A DNA stretch of 64,000 nucleotides from Pyrinomonadaceae bacterium. GTDB taxonomy: Bacteria > Acidobacteriota > Blastocatellia > Pyrinomonadales > Pyrinomonadaceae. Under the pieces are notes generated by a model. The model did not search any database and was not told where the DNA came from. It saw nothing but the letters and a program-made list of their open reading frames with translations. This document shows positions 8,694-18,300 of this stretch, in pieces. The stretch is from positions 1-64,000 of the forward strand of contig JAJTWY010000018.1 of assembly GCA_021463165.1 (NCBI GenBank), read 5' to 3'. Position 1 is the stretch's first letter. Every line of letters starts with the position of its first letter. The translations under genes were made by a program, and so were the position numbers.

Positions 8694-9416
8694 TCAGGGA
8701 ACGAAATTATAGGTCAATACACCCGTGACACGTATCGGCTGACCGCTCAGGAATGTCGGTGAGAACAGGGCCTCCTTTGCCGCGGTTTCCGCCGCCGACC
8801 TCAGAAGAGGATGACCCGACACAGCCTCTGCCCATACAACTCGCCCATCTTCATCCACAGTTATTTGAACCGACACGGCTCCCTGGACGCTTAAAGCTTT
8901 GGCGGCCACCGGATATTCAGGGAGCGGCAGCCGAGTTGCCTTGCCGTTCAGAACGCCCCCGGCAATTGTTTTGGGGATCCCGACTGAATTCGAGGCGGTA
9001 GAAGCCGCGAAGTTATACACGATCTTACCGCGGACTCTAACAGGCATCCCTCCAAGCTCTGTCGGAGCAAATTTCGCCCCCAATGCGGCCGTCTCGGCTG
9101 CACTTCGAAGCTGCGGATCGAGAACTTCTGCCTCCGCAACAGAACCGTCATCGCTTCTTTTGGCTCGCTGATCATAAAACTCAGCTTCTGCCGAAACTAC
9201 ATCTCCGTTTTCGTCAATAAGTACGTTGACCACAACAACCCCTTCGATACCGGCTGACCGCAGTTCCGCCGGATATTCAGGCTTGGGCATCTTTGTGGCC
9301 TTGCCGTTTACAACGCCGCCGTTGATCGGCCTCGTCGGCTCCTGGGCATTGCTTTCGCCCACCGAAACGCCAGCCAACAACAGTAAACCGATAAGAAATG
9401 AAAATAAGTTTTTCAC
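8694..9416 (-). CDS. Secreted protein with two TonB C-terminal domains
   Basis: A 240-residue protein with a signal peptide (about 1-25) followed by two TonB-C type domains in tandem (about 35-135 and 145-240). Each has the signature P-x-P-E-YP, then V-x-V-x-I/L-D-E-x-G-x-V-x-A-E-A, then a repeated AAETAA...F-x-P segment. It lacks the long Pro-rich linker of classical TonB, so it more likely acts as a periplasmic adaptor than as an energy transducer. It starts at GTG with a strong AGGAGGAG site. It is divergent from the ECF sigma gene. Confidence 0.83.
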   Translation of the reverse strand: MKNLFSFLIGLLLLAGVSVGESNAQEPTRPINGGVVNGKATKMPKPEYPAELRSAGIEGVVVVNVLIDENGDVVSAEAEFYDQRAKRSDDGSVAEAEVLDPQLRSAAETAALGAKFAPTELGGMPVRVRGKIVYNFAASTASNSVGIPKTIAGGVLNGKATRLPLPEYPVAAKALSVQGAVSVQITVDEDGRVVWAEAVSGHPLLRSAAETAAKEALFSPTFLSGQPIRVTGVLTYNFVP

Positions 9417-9500
9417 TAGCTCCTCCTGTTTTAGTGTCTTGATTCTATCAGTTGAAAACTACTTAGACACCAGACGGAATGAAATGTTCCCGCAATTCTT

Positions 9501-9517
9501 GCTGATTGTTAATCAGC
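9501..9517. promoter_or_regulatory. Palindrome between tonB-like gene and ECF sigma gene
   Basis: GCTGATT-GTT-AATCAGC is a perfect 7+7 inverted repeat ending 28 bases before the sigma factor start codon. It lies in the short divergent intergenic region. Without a T run it is unlikely to be a terminator. An operator, or a hairpin in the sigma gene leader, are both possible. Confidence 0.35.
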
Positions 9518-9545
9518 GGGATGCCACTGTATCATATTCCATCAG

Positions 9546-10103
9546 ATGAGTACGGACAGCGTTACAGGCCTATTGATCGAACTTTCGAACGGAAAGCGGG
9601 AGGTTGTCGACGCGCTTTTACCGATCATTTATGACGAACTCAAGCGCATTGCGGCCAGTTATCTTCGCCGTGAAAGAAGCGATCATACCCTCCAGCCTAC
9701 AGCTCTCGTTAACGAGGCGTACATGAAGATGGTCGATATCACGCAGGTATCTTGGCAGAATAAGGCCCATTTTCTTGGCGTTGCCGCAAACCAAATGCGT
9801 CGAATCCTGGTCGACCACGCCAGAAATCACAATGCGATGAAACGCGGCGGCGAGTTTCAGATACTTACCCTTAACGAGGAGATCGACAAGGCGGAAGAGC
9901 AGCGTGCCGACCTGATCGCCCTTGACGAAGCCCTTATAGAACTTGCGGAAATGGATCCGGTAAAAGCCAAAATCGTTGAGCTTCGATATTTTGGCGGCCT
10001 TTCGACCGACGAAACTGCTGAAGTATTGGGCGTCGCCCCCATTACGGTAAAACGACATTGGAAAATGGCAAAGGCTTGGCTCTATGGCAGACTTGTAAAG
10101 TAG
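9546..10103 (+). CDS. ECF-like RNA polymerase sigma factor
   Basis: A 185-residue sigma-70 family protein of the ECF-like group frequent in Acidobacteriota and Planctomycetes. Region 2 covers about residues 25-95, with LVNEAYMKM and AANQMRRILVDHARNH. Region 4 covers about 130-185, with VELRYFGGLSTDETAEVLG and an ITVKRHWKMAKAWL recognition helix. No anti-sigma factor is adjacent. In related genomes such factors often sit beside Ser/Thr kinases, and a large one lies at 15348-19565. Its targets are unknown. Confidence 0.9.
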   Translation: MSTDSVTGLLIELSNGKREVVDALLPIIYDELKRIAASYLRRERSDHTLQPTALVNEAYMKMVDITQVSWQNKAHFLGVAANQMRRILVDHARNHNAMKRGGEFQILTLNEEIDKAEEQRADLIALDEALIELAEMDPVKAKIVELRYFGGLSTDETAEVLGVAPITVKRHWKMAKAWLYGRLVK

Positions 10104-10182
10104 TAGTTCAAGGTACCGCTACGGTCCAGCCGCCGCAACAACTTTGATACCAGATCGGCTGTGATTTCGCCTTACCAAATGC

Positions 10183-10196
10183 CGAACAAATGTTCG
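10183..10196. promoter_or_regulatory. LexA-like (SOS box type) palindrome
   Basis: CGAACAAATGTTCG fits the Bacillus/actinobacterial LexA consensus CGAACRNRYGTTCG at every position. It lies 27 bases upstream of the VOC gene start and before its AGGAGA site. Whether this organism's LexA recognises this motif is unknown. No other SOS-type gene adjoins it. Confidence 0.4.
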
Positions 10197-10223
10197 ACAT
10201 TTTCATATATAGGAGAAATTGCA

Positions 10224-10775
10224 ATGATCAATCACATTTCATTCGGGGCCAGGGAGCCTGAAAAAGTAGCAAATATTCTTGCCGAGCTTTGGGGAGGCGT
10301 CGCAATGCCATTCCCGCCGAGTCCCGGAGGTTACGTCGCGTTTGCTGACGACGGCCGAGGCACTCTAGTAGAGGTCATTCCGATCGACGTTCATGCCATA
10401 CCCGGTGAGGGATTGCCGGACGCGTCGACATTCACCAGCGAAACGATAACTGATGAACACGAAGCGGCCTTCGTGGCCGGCAATGAGACCTCGCTGTTCG
10501 GATCCGTCCATCTGAATATCAATTCGCCGCTCGACGAGGAGTCGATCAAAGCGATCGCGAAACGTGAGGGTTGGCGTTGCTTTACCGCCAACCGTGGCCG
10601 CGGGCTATTCCAGCTCATAGAATTTTGGATCGAAAATCGTTTTTTGGTCGAGGTCAATACTCCTGAAATGACCCGCATTTATGAGAAAACCGTCACCCCC
10701 GAAAACTGGGCCGCGTTCCTCAAGATGCCGCTTCCACCAAGGTATGCGAAGAACTACGCTGAGCTAGTAGCATAG
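10224..10775 (+). CDS. VOC superfamily protein
   Basis: Predicted member of the vicinal oxygen chelate (glyoxalase/dioxygenase) fold, 183 residues. The N-terminal MINHISFGAREPEKVANIL is the typical first beta-alpha unit. A second module with HLNINSPLDEESIKAIAKREG follows near residue 95. Substrate and metal cannot be read from sequence. The start at 10224 has an AGGAGA site 7 bases upstream and excludes the LexA-like palindrome from the coding region. A longer in-frame reading from 10161 would include the palindrome and lacks a ribosome site. Confidence 0.75.
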   Translation: MINHISFGAREPEKVANILAELWGGVAMPFPPSPGGYVAFADDGRGTLVEVIPIDVHAIPGEGLPDASTFTSETITDEHEAAFVAGNETSLFGSVHLNINSPLDEESIKAIAKREGWRCFTANRGRGLFQLIEFWIENRFLVEVNTPEMTRIYEKTVTPENWAAFLKMPLPPRYAKNYAELVA

Positions 10776-11113
10776 ATCGCGACCGATCCAGCTCACCTTC
10801 CTGAAGCAAAATTCCGAAAAGAGGCCGTCTGAAAGGGCGGTCTCGTCTAGTTTGATCATTCGTGCCCAGAGGCTTCTAAACAACATCGTACGGAGGCAGA
10901 TCAGAATCCTTAGTCTGCGAAGCCGATGTCCGAATACCGGCTGCAGGTGGGGCGAACCGGAAGCTGTAGTAAGGCGATGAATGGTCGCTGAGCCGGCGGA
11001 ACTGGGATTGGACAAAGGAGAATTCTTCGATGATACCGTTTTCTGATCATTCTCGCCTTAACAATCGACGGCGGTTTATCGCTGTACCGATTTATACGAT
11101 ACGGAGAAAATTC
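10776..11113. other. Intergenic region with one hairpin
   Basis: These 338 bases hold no credible gene. A stem at 10821-10829 and 10836-10844 (9 pairs, two of them G-U) closes a six-base loop but has no T run, so it is only a weak terminator candidate for the VOC gene. The leader of the next gene ends with GGAGA before its ATG at 11114. Confidence 0.4.
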
Positions 11114-12574
11114 ATGAAACACATACTATTATTCACAGCAACGGCGATCTTAGCCCTTTCGGCGACGGCATTTGCCGACGTCAAGATCAAAACGAGACAG
11201 ACCGTTTCGGGCCAGTCAACCGAGAATACGACTTACATAAAAGGTAAACGCCAAAGGACAGAAATGATGGGTGGCGTCATGGTTACCGTCACGCAATGCG
11301 ACCTCGGTCGAGACCTCCAGATGAATCCGTCGACGAAAACCTATACGGTAAATCTTTATGACGATGGATCCGCCCCGACGGCAACAACCAACGCATCAGG
11401 ATCGACCGTACCAGCCACAAAGGGAGGTACGATGTTCGTCACTACGACCATCAAAGACACCGGCGAACGGAAGCAAATGTTCGGTTTCACTGCCCGACAC
11501 ATAATTCAGACCATCGAGACGGAAACCTCCGAGGACGCTTGCCTTCAATCCAAAACAAAAATGGAGATGGACATGTGGGTCATCGATGCCGAATTTGCCC
11601 TTGCCTGTCCGCAGGAACGCTACTATCGCCCTTACAAGAACGCCAAGAACGGCGGTTGTCAGGACAAAGTCGTCCCGAAAACGATCGGCAGTGCAAAATC
11701 GGGCTATCCGCTCTGGCAAAAAATGACCTCGTTCGATACAAACGGCAAAGAAAGCTTCTCGACCGTTTCAGAGGTCATAGAACTCTCAAGGGCAACGCTG
11801 GATCAATCGCTCTTTGACGTTCCTGCCGACTATCGCGAAGTAAGCGATTCGACACAGCTTTACACGACCGCCGCCGCTAGCAAAACGTCGAGTATAGACG
11901 TCAAATCAGACGACCCCTTCGCAGCGAATGCCTCGAATAGTGCTTCGTCGAGAATGACAGCCAGTATCCGAAACGCGAATTCAAATCCGATCAATGTTCA
12001 GTCGGACACGGCGTCTTCATCAACCGCAGCCAAGAAGGCCGGTTCAATTCGAATTGGTGTAAGCGTGAAAACCACGTCAGTAGGCGAAGGCATTACAGCA
12101 AATGATCTGTCGGCCGCAGTCCAAAATACCATTGGCCAATACCTCAAGGGCACCAACGTCGAGATCGTCCCATTGGAAGCGAAACTCGCGGCTGCGCAAG
12201 CCGGCGAAGCAAAGGAAAAGGAATGCGATTTCGTTCTTAACGTGACAGCGGCCCATAAAAAAGGTGGTGGTGGTTTCGGCGGGTTCGGGAAGGTATTCAG
12301 TTCCGTAGCGCCAATGATACCGATGGCCGGCGGTGTAGCCGGCGCCGTCGCAAGCCAGGTCGTTTCGACAGCGATAATTACGGCAACTTCGGTTTCTGGG
12401 AATGTTAAGTCAAAGGACGAACTCTCTCTGGACTTCAGAATGTCCTCAACAACAGACAACCGGACGCCGCTGGCAAAGCAATTCAAGACAAAGGCGAAAG
12501 CTGACGGGGACGACATTATCTCGGCCCTTGTCGAACAAGCCGCCCAGGCGATCATTGACACAGTGGGCAAATAG
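11114..12574 (+). CDS. Secreted protein of unknown function with Gly-rich C-terminal region
   Basis: A 486-residue exported protein not assigned to a named family. A signal peptide (1-20) ends in FADVK. The N-terminal domain (about 20-250) is beta-rich with repeated Thr and Lys and resembles lipocalin/LolA-like proteins that report oxidation or metal state (weak). A Ser/Ala-rich linker (about 260-310) leads to a C-terminal domain starting IRIGVSV, reminiscent of CsgG/FlgO-type modules. It contains a GGGGFGGFG stretch and a small hydrophobic segment. The start at 11114 was chosen for its GGAGA site and signal peptide. The next gene may be cotranscribed. Confidence 0.7.
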   Translation: MKHILLFTATAILALSATAFADVKIKTRQTVSGQSTENTTYIKGKRQRTEMMGGVMVTVTQCDLGRDLQMNPSTKTYTVNLYDDGSAPTATTNASGSTVPATKGGTMFVTTTIKDTGERKQMFGFTARHIIQTIETETSEDACLQSKTKMEMDMWVIDAEFALACPQERYYRPYKNAKNGGCQDKVVPKTIGSAKSGYPLWQKMTSFDTNGKESFSTVSEVIELSRATLDQSLFDVPADYREVSDSTQLYTTAAASKTSSIDVKSDDPFAANASNSASSRMTASIRNANSNPINVQSDTASSSTAAKKAGSIRIGVSVKTTSVGEGITANDLSAAVQNTIGQYLKGTNVEIVPLEAKLAAAQAGEAKEKECDFVLNVTAAHKKGGGGFGGFGKVFSSVAPMIPMAGGVAGAVASQVVSTAIITATSVSGNVKSKDELSLDFRMSSTTDNRTPLAKQFKTKAKADGDDIISALVEQAAQAIIDTVGK

Positions 12575-12635
12575 CAACGCGGAATCGGCGGGCGTAGTGC
12601 CGCTCGTCCGCAATACATAAAATGGAGGACTCATC

Positions 12636-13133
12636 ATGTTGAGAAACTACACACTCGCACTTTTTGTGATCGTTGTTGTCACGGTGATCACAACTTATTC
12701 GCAGGCAAGGATTTCGCCCGCAGACCTATCAGGCACCTGGAGTACGGGTGGAATGTCGACAATCGGTGAGCGAAACACCGTCACCGGTTCGACGACGCCA
12801 AGCAACGGAAACACCCAGAAATATGAGTTCAAAGCCGACGGCACGTTCAGCTTCATCGGCTATCTGCAAACTACAATGTACGGCTGTACGACCGCACTAT
12901 TCAATGATAAGCGCGGCCGTTACGTCATTGAAGGCGACCGCTTGACGCTGATACCAGCGAAGAATTTCTGGCGTAACACCAATAGTTGCAGCCCAAGTTC
13001 GACAAAGGAGCGCGATTATACTCACGACCGTGAGGATTATCGCGTTCGAACGAAAATCGACGAATACCAAAGGCAATACATCTGCCTGGCCACTGCAAAG
13101 GGTGAAAGCTGCTATCGGCGTGAGATGGAATGA
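12636..13133 (+). CDS. Small secreted protein of unknown function
   Basis: A 165-residue protein with an N-terminal hydrophobic signal (about 1-24) and the phrase ADLSGTWSTGG, typical of lipocalin-like extracellular proteins that open with a GxW motif. Four cysteines follow, which could form disulfides outside the cytoplasm. GGAGG precedes the ATG. It lies 61 bases downstream of the 486-residue secreted protein and is followed by a terminator, so the two may form a transcription unit. Confidence 0.7.
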   Translation: MLRNYTLALFVIVVVTVITTYSQARISPADLSGTWSTGGMSTIGERNTVTGSTTPSNGNTQKYEFKADGTFSFIGYLQTTMYGCTTALFNDKRGRYVIEGDRLTLIPAKNFWRNTNSCSPSSTKERDYTHDREDYRVRTKIDEYQRQYICLATAKGESCYRREME

Positions 13134-13138
13134 TCAGG

Positions 13139-13184
13139 AAAGAGATCGTCCAGAAAATTTTTCAAAAAAAGATGATCTCTTTTT
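13139..13184 (+). terminator. Intrinsic terminator after 12636-13133
   Basis: AAAGAGATC (13139-13147) pairs with GATCTCTTT (13174-13182) across an A/T-rich loop. The right arm runs into T bases. It starts just after the stop codon of the small secreted protein. Confidence 0.6.
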
Positions 13185-13245
13185 CGTGATTTTTACGCAT
13201 TATTAGGTGAGAGCGAAAAACACGCCCTCAAAACTTGGGAAAAAA

Positions 13246-13335
13246 CGGCGAAGTTATCTACTAATTGCCTTACATAAATTCATTTCATTCGGCCCCTCAT
13301 AAACCTTCATATACTTACAGCAAATAACTTCGCCG
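13246..13335. repeat. 12-base inverted repeat spanning 66 bases, possible structured RNA
   Basis: CGGCGAAGTTAT (13246-13257) is exactly complementary to ATAACTTCGCCG (13324-13335). They lie between two terminators in a 300-base non-coding gap. The right arm overlaps the 5' side of the second terminator hairpin, so the two structures would compete. The enclosed segment also carries TCATATACTTACAG (13307-13320), which recurs at 58475-58488. It could be a small RNA, an attenuator for the next gene, or a mobile-element remnant. Confidence 0.4.
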
Positions 13336-13358
13336 CCTGAGTCCACTCAGGCGGTTTT
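13333..13358 (+). terminator. Strong intrinsic terminator
   Basis: CCGCCTGAGT pairs with ACTCAGGCGG, leaving a four-base loop once the closing pair is opened, and TTTT follows directly. It lies 75 bases before the lipase start, so it ends either an upstream small RNA or leader transcription. Confidence 0.7.
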
Positions 13359-13433
13359 CGCATTTTGGCTCCTGGTTCTCCGGCTGATACTTTTTAACAT
13401 CGAAATTCGCGTTAATAAATGGAGGCATTTGTT

Positions 13434-15347
13434 ATGCGACACGGTTCACTATTCAGAAAGTTCACTATCCTCTTGATGATCCTGGGCACGATCTACCCTA
13501 CGATTGGACAGCCCCGGCGAGTCTCGAAACAGACGAGCCCAGCTGCTTCGGCTAATAAACAGCCAACCAATTCCGGCGGCGGATGGAGCGGCATTGTCAC
13601 GTATCGGAAGACTCTGCGCGAGAGTGAGAATTCGGGTAAGGTGCCCGCCTTCGGGCGCCTAGATAAAGAACGCAATTACACGATAACAACCCGAACCCGC
13701 GAGTATAAGTATGTTGGAAAGGCGATCGTGGACGGCAGCAGGCCTCAGACGACGGCGCGGGCGAAAGTGGAATTCAGCGATGAGGACCGGCAAATCGGGA
13801 AAATGGTGATCGTGGACTCTTGTCATGCATTCAACGACGAACACGAATTCATCGACCACAGCAGCAGTGAAAAAATAACGAAGGCGTCAGCTAACGGCGA
13901 ACTTGAAAACTTTAACTTGTACGTCGATGATGCGGGCCGCTATAGCCTTTCGCTGCGCTTCCCCGACGCCAAAGGCTCCTACAACGACTCCTCGAGCCTT
14001 ACTCGCTCCGGCTACTGCCAGCCGAAGAATAACGAGCCGAAGTCCTCAGCAAGTCGAACGGAAATAAATATGAAAGGCGAGGGTATTTCCGTCAGGGGCC
14101 AGATCGACCCGCAAGACCCAAACGTCATTGAGGGGTCAGAAACCAAAGGTGGAAATGGCACATTTCTTCTGATTACAACGTGGCGTTTTACACGTAAGCC
14201 ACAGAGCCTGCTCATCACCGACCTGCGTTTCGAACATATGAAGTTTCCAACCTGGGATGCGTGGGAAGAGGTGTCTGAGCCGCGCGGCACCGCTGACGGC
14301 AACCTCGTGAAGATCAAGGCAAGCGTTCTAAATATGTCCGATGAGATCAAATATGCCGAAGTGGCTTTCAAGGAGACCTATAAAGGCGACAAATGGAACC
14401 ATTCAATGGCTGACTACCCACTCAAGGATAGTACTGTCTCGATCCGCCTCGACCCCGGCGAGGAACGGGAGGTTGACGTATTGTGGGATACGACGGGCTA
14501 CGCGTGGTTCGATGATGGCCGGCCGCGCCTCGTCCAGCGCGTTAAGGCGGAAGTCTATGAGCAGTACAAACTAAAGGACGAAATGACAAAAAACATCAAG
14601 GTCTTCCCGAAGCCATTGATCTTCGTACATGGTATCTACTCCAAACCGTCCTCTTTCGATCAGTTTCAGAACTTACTCACACTGTCACACAGCTACGACT
14701 GGAAGGCCTCCGTGTTCGGAGCCGACCCATCGCTCGGTTCGATGCTTGAGAATGGCGTCACAAGGAGCGTCTATGACAACGCAGACGCCCTAGCCCGCTA
14801 CGTGCAGGCCGTGCAAAGGGAACGTAACGCTTGGCATGTCGATATGGTGGCTCATTCGACCGGCGGGCTCGTCGCAAGGCTTTTTATTCACAAACACGCT
14901 CAGAACCTGCCTGACGGCAATGCGTACGTCAGACACCTGCTGATGCTCGGAACTCCGAATGCCGGTGTGCCCTGCGCAGATTCGCTGGCGAACTATCCCG
15001 ATGTAAACCGAGACAAGTTAAAGGCCGCCGAAGAACTCATGCCAGATGCAATGGCGCGATTCAACCGGCACGTCCGCGATCGCAAAGGCAGCAAATTTCT
15101 CGCCCTTGCCGGGAATGCGGCTGGGCTGCATTGCTCAGGATTAGAACCGAACGATGATTTTGTATCGGTCGGCTCAGCAACTGCGGGGGTTGACAGCTTC
15201 GCATTGACAAGGCTTCGGCATCAGGAACTCGTACAACCTTCTATATTTGGCGACTTTATTCGCGGTAATGTGATCATCGGGCCGCGAGGAACCTATCCGA
15301 TATCGGTAGTCAGCTTGCCCGGTGGGCGCGACGATCGCAGAAAATGA
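13434..15347 (+). CDS. Secreted alpha/beta hydrolase (lipase/PGAP1-like)
   Basis: A 637-residue exported esterase. An N-terminal signal peptide ends near residue 25 (TIGQ). A ~370-residue N-terminal part of beta-rich sequence without a named family precedes the hydrolase domain. That domain opens at FVHGIYS (oxyanion His-Gly) and holds the nucleophile elbow AHSTGG. HLLMLGTPNAGVPCAD also resembles PGAP1/triacylglycerol lipases, and a late LRHQELVQPS may supply the catalytic His. GGAGG lies nine bases before the ATG at 13434; an earlier ATG at 13419 has none. Its stop codon abuts that of the convergent kinase gene with no bases between. Confidence 0.82.
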   Translation: MRHGSLFRKFTILLMILGTIYPTIGQPRRVSKQTSPAASANKQPTNSGGGWSGIVTYRKTLRESENSGKVPAFGRLDKERNYTITTRTREYKYVGKAIVDGSRPQTTARAKVEFSDEDRQIGKMVIVDSCHAFNDEHEFIDHSSSEKITKASANGELENFNLYVDDAGRYSLSLRFPDAKGSYNDSSSLTRSGYCQPKNNEPKSSASRTEINMKGEGISVRGQIDPQDPNVIEGSETKGGNGTFLLITTWRFTRKPQSLLITDLRFEHMKFPTWDAWEEVSEPRGTADGNLVKIKASVLNMSDEIKYAEVAFKETYKGDKWNHSMADYPLKDSTVSIRLDPGEEREVDVLWDTTGYAWFDDGRPRLVQRVKAEVYEQYKLKDEMTKNIKVFPKPLIFVHGIYSKPSSFDQFQNLLTLSHSYDWKASVFGADPSLGSMLENGVTRSVYDNADALARYVQAVQRERNAWHVDMVAHSTGGLVARLFIHKHAQNLPDGNAYVRHLLMLGTPNAGVPCADSLANYPDVNRDKLKAAEELMPDAMARFNRHVRDRKGSKFLALAGNAAGLHCSGLEPNDDFVSVGSATAGVDSFALTRLRHQELVQPSIFGDFIRGNVIIGPRGTYPISVVSLPGGRDDRRK

Positions 15348-18300
15348 CTAAAAACCGATACGCTTTGAGAGATCTTCGAAACGGGCGTCGCCGCGAAGAT
15401 TCTTCAGTCGGCGGCCCGTTTTTAGGAGCGTTAACCAGTTTGAACGCTCCTGATAGGCGCGCTCGAGCCAGTAAAACGCCTTATCAGTGTCGTTTAGTCC
15501 GGCGTAGACCACGGCAGGAAGAAACGGTGAGACCTCTTTCTTCATCCCCTTCCGTTCGAGCTCGGCGGCAATCTTCTCCGCCTCGGCCCTGCGGCCTGCA
15601 GTCGCGTAAACATGGCCGAGTGCCATCTCGCTTATCGTATCCTGCGAGATCTGTTTGGATCTTTGAAAGTTCGCGATCGAATCCGAAAACCGTCCCTGTT
15701 CCTGATAGATCTCGCCGAGCACCTGATAACCGCGTGCGAAACTGGGATCCCGGCTAACGACGTGCTTCGCCTGGTTTTCAGCCTCGTCAAACCGACCCGC
15801 TACGTACAGCGCCCAGGCAATATTCGAAGCAATCGTCAGTGAAAGCGGATCAAACTGCTGGGCGATCCGCAGTTCACTGATCGCCTCGTCGTACCGTCCC
15901 ATTGCAACAAGAAAGTTACCATATGAGTAATGCGCCTCAGCGTTACTTGGAACGAGCTGGATTGCGGTCTTATATTCGGCCTCAGCCCCCGAAAAATCCC
16001 AGTCATAGACGAACTTGATCGACGCCAAAGGAATATGCGCCGACCCAAGTTGCGGGTCGATGGCAAGAGCCTTCAAGGCCGCTTCTTTCGCCATTGGATA
16101 GGACTCTTGGGGCGAGTAAGTACCGTATGCCGGGGCCATCCTATAGGCAAGGGCTAAGCCCTGGTATCCGAGTGCATAATCAGGGTCGATCTCTAACGCC
16201 TTTTTATAATATTCGATCGAAAGCCTTGTATCCTCAGGCGTTGCCTTTTGCCGGTGGAATTCGCCTTTCAAATAACTCTCAAACGCATCGGGATTCTGCG
16301 TAAAGCTCTTGGCAGCGAGCTGTCTCGTACTGCCGAGCCCAAGCTTTTCGGCGACATCCTCGGACATCTGGTTCTGCAATACCACAACGTCCGCGTCCTT
16401 CCCCCGATAGGCAAAACCCCAATCGCGAGCGCCCGTGGCAACATTGATGGCTTCAACGGTGATCTCGACGTCGTCAGCCCGTTTTGAGAGCTTGCCTGTC
16501 AGAACTATGTCCGCATTCAACTCTAGCCCGCTCTGCCGGGGTGCAGTGCCCTTTCCCTTATATACGAAAGATGCCGATCGCGGCATAACCTGAATATCAG
16601 GCGAGTAAGACAATCGGGCGATAAGGTTGTCGCTCAACCCATCACATAAAAAGTCTTTACCGGGATCGGCAGTTTCATTTTGGAATGGCAGCACTGCGAT
16701 CGAGCGTTTCGGACCACCCGCCCGTTGAACAATTTCAGCGTTCCGTCGGATCGTCAGATCCACGAAACCTGCCCAATATCCTCCGGCAAGCAACAAAAGG
16801 ACTGCCGCAGCGATCCCGACTGGCAAACGATAGCGTCGCAAGAAAGGAAAGTTCGAGTTGGTCGTCGGCGAATCGTACATTCGCTCTGTCTCGGCCTCAG
16901 AAAGAAGACGTTCGAATGGCACCGGATCGATAGCTCGGACCCGGCCGTTGAAGAACTCGCGACGAGTTGCTCGGAGGATCTGTTTGAAACGCGGGTCATG
17001 GTAAAGGACCTTGAGATTCGGCTCAGTCCCGATCCAAACGAGCCAGGCGTCGTGTTCCCGCAAGGCCACCTCCAATAGCTCAAATACTCTATCGATACGG
17101 CCCGCAGCAAGGTTGGCCATCGCGAGAAAATAGGACTTTACAAACTCGGCCCTCGCGCGTTCCTCCATCGCATCGGCCATGCGAACGGCATCATCACGAC
17201 GGCCGGCACGATAGTAAACGAAGCAGTAATGGTATTCCACGAGAGCAGAACCGCTCATCATCTGGTCGGCGAGAGCAAGCGATTCGAGGGCTTCGTCATG
17301 ACGCCCCAGAAAACTTAGCAAATTGCCACGCTGAAGATGCCCTTGTGGATAGTTCCGATCCAACTCAACGATCTCATCCGCCTTTGCAAGAGCCTTCTGG
17401 TAATCCCCCATCTGGTAGTAATACCAGACAACGAGGACCTTGGTCCGCAATGACATCGGATCCAGCCGTTCTGCGAGAAGCATCTCCTCGATCCCTTGCT
17501 CAAAGCGGCCAAGACCTACGAGCAATGCTCCATACCACTCTCGTCCGAGGGCATACTGCGGATTTAATGTGATAGCTCGTATAAAGCTCTGCTCGGCCTG
17601 TTCAAACAAAAAGCGATTATTCAACAAAAGCCCGTGAGCGGCATGAGCTTCGGCAAGGTTCTTGTCCAGCGAAAGGGCCCGGCGAATTGCGGCTTCAGAA
17701 CGGTCATGTGCTATCTCGTTTGGTATTAACCCGTATATTCCGGCCCAGACATAGAATTCGGCCACCGCCGCGTGGGCAAGGGCATAATCCTGGTCGATAC
17801 TTATCGCCGCTTCATAGGCCTCAAGAGCTTTTGGCAACGATTGCGATGTAAACTGATTCCAATAGAATCGTCCGCGCAGATAGTGCTCGTACGCCGACGG
17901 GTCATTCGTACCGCGTTTGGCGAGCTTCTCACGCTCCTCGCCCGTCAACCGTGGGATCAGTGCGGCCGCAACTTGCTCGGCGATAGCATCTTCGAGTTCC
18001 AATACATCGGTCAGATGTTCATCAAACTGACCAGCCCAGATAGCCGACAAGCTATTTACATCAAGGAGCTGCAGAGAGATTCGAAGCCTTTCGCCGAATC
18101 GTCTTATACGTCCGTCAAGCACAAATTCAACCCCGAGCTCTTTGCCGGCACGAAACGGATTCAGCTGATGTTCGTTATACCGTGTGATCGAGCTGGTCGG
18201 GCGAACCGTCAGCTGCCGAACGCTCGTGAGTCTTGTGATGATCGCATCCGCGAGCCCGACCGTGAGGTATGTTTCATCCGTGTTTCCGCCACCCGCGGGG

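Noticed and set aside
10821..10844. Hairpin after the VOC gene as a terminator
   Set aside because: Two of nine pairs are G-U and no T run follows; I kept it only as a note in the intergenic entry.
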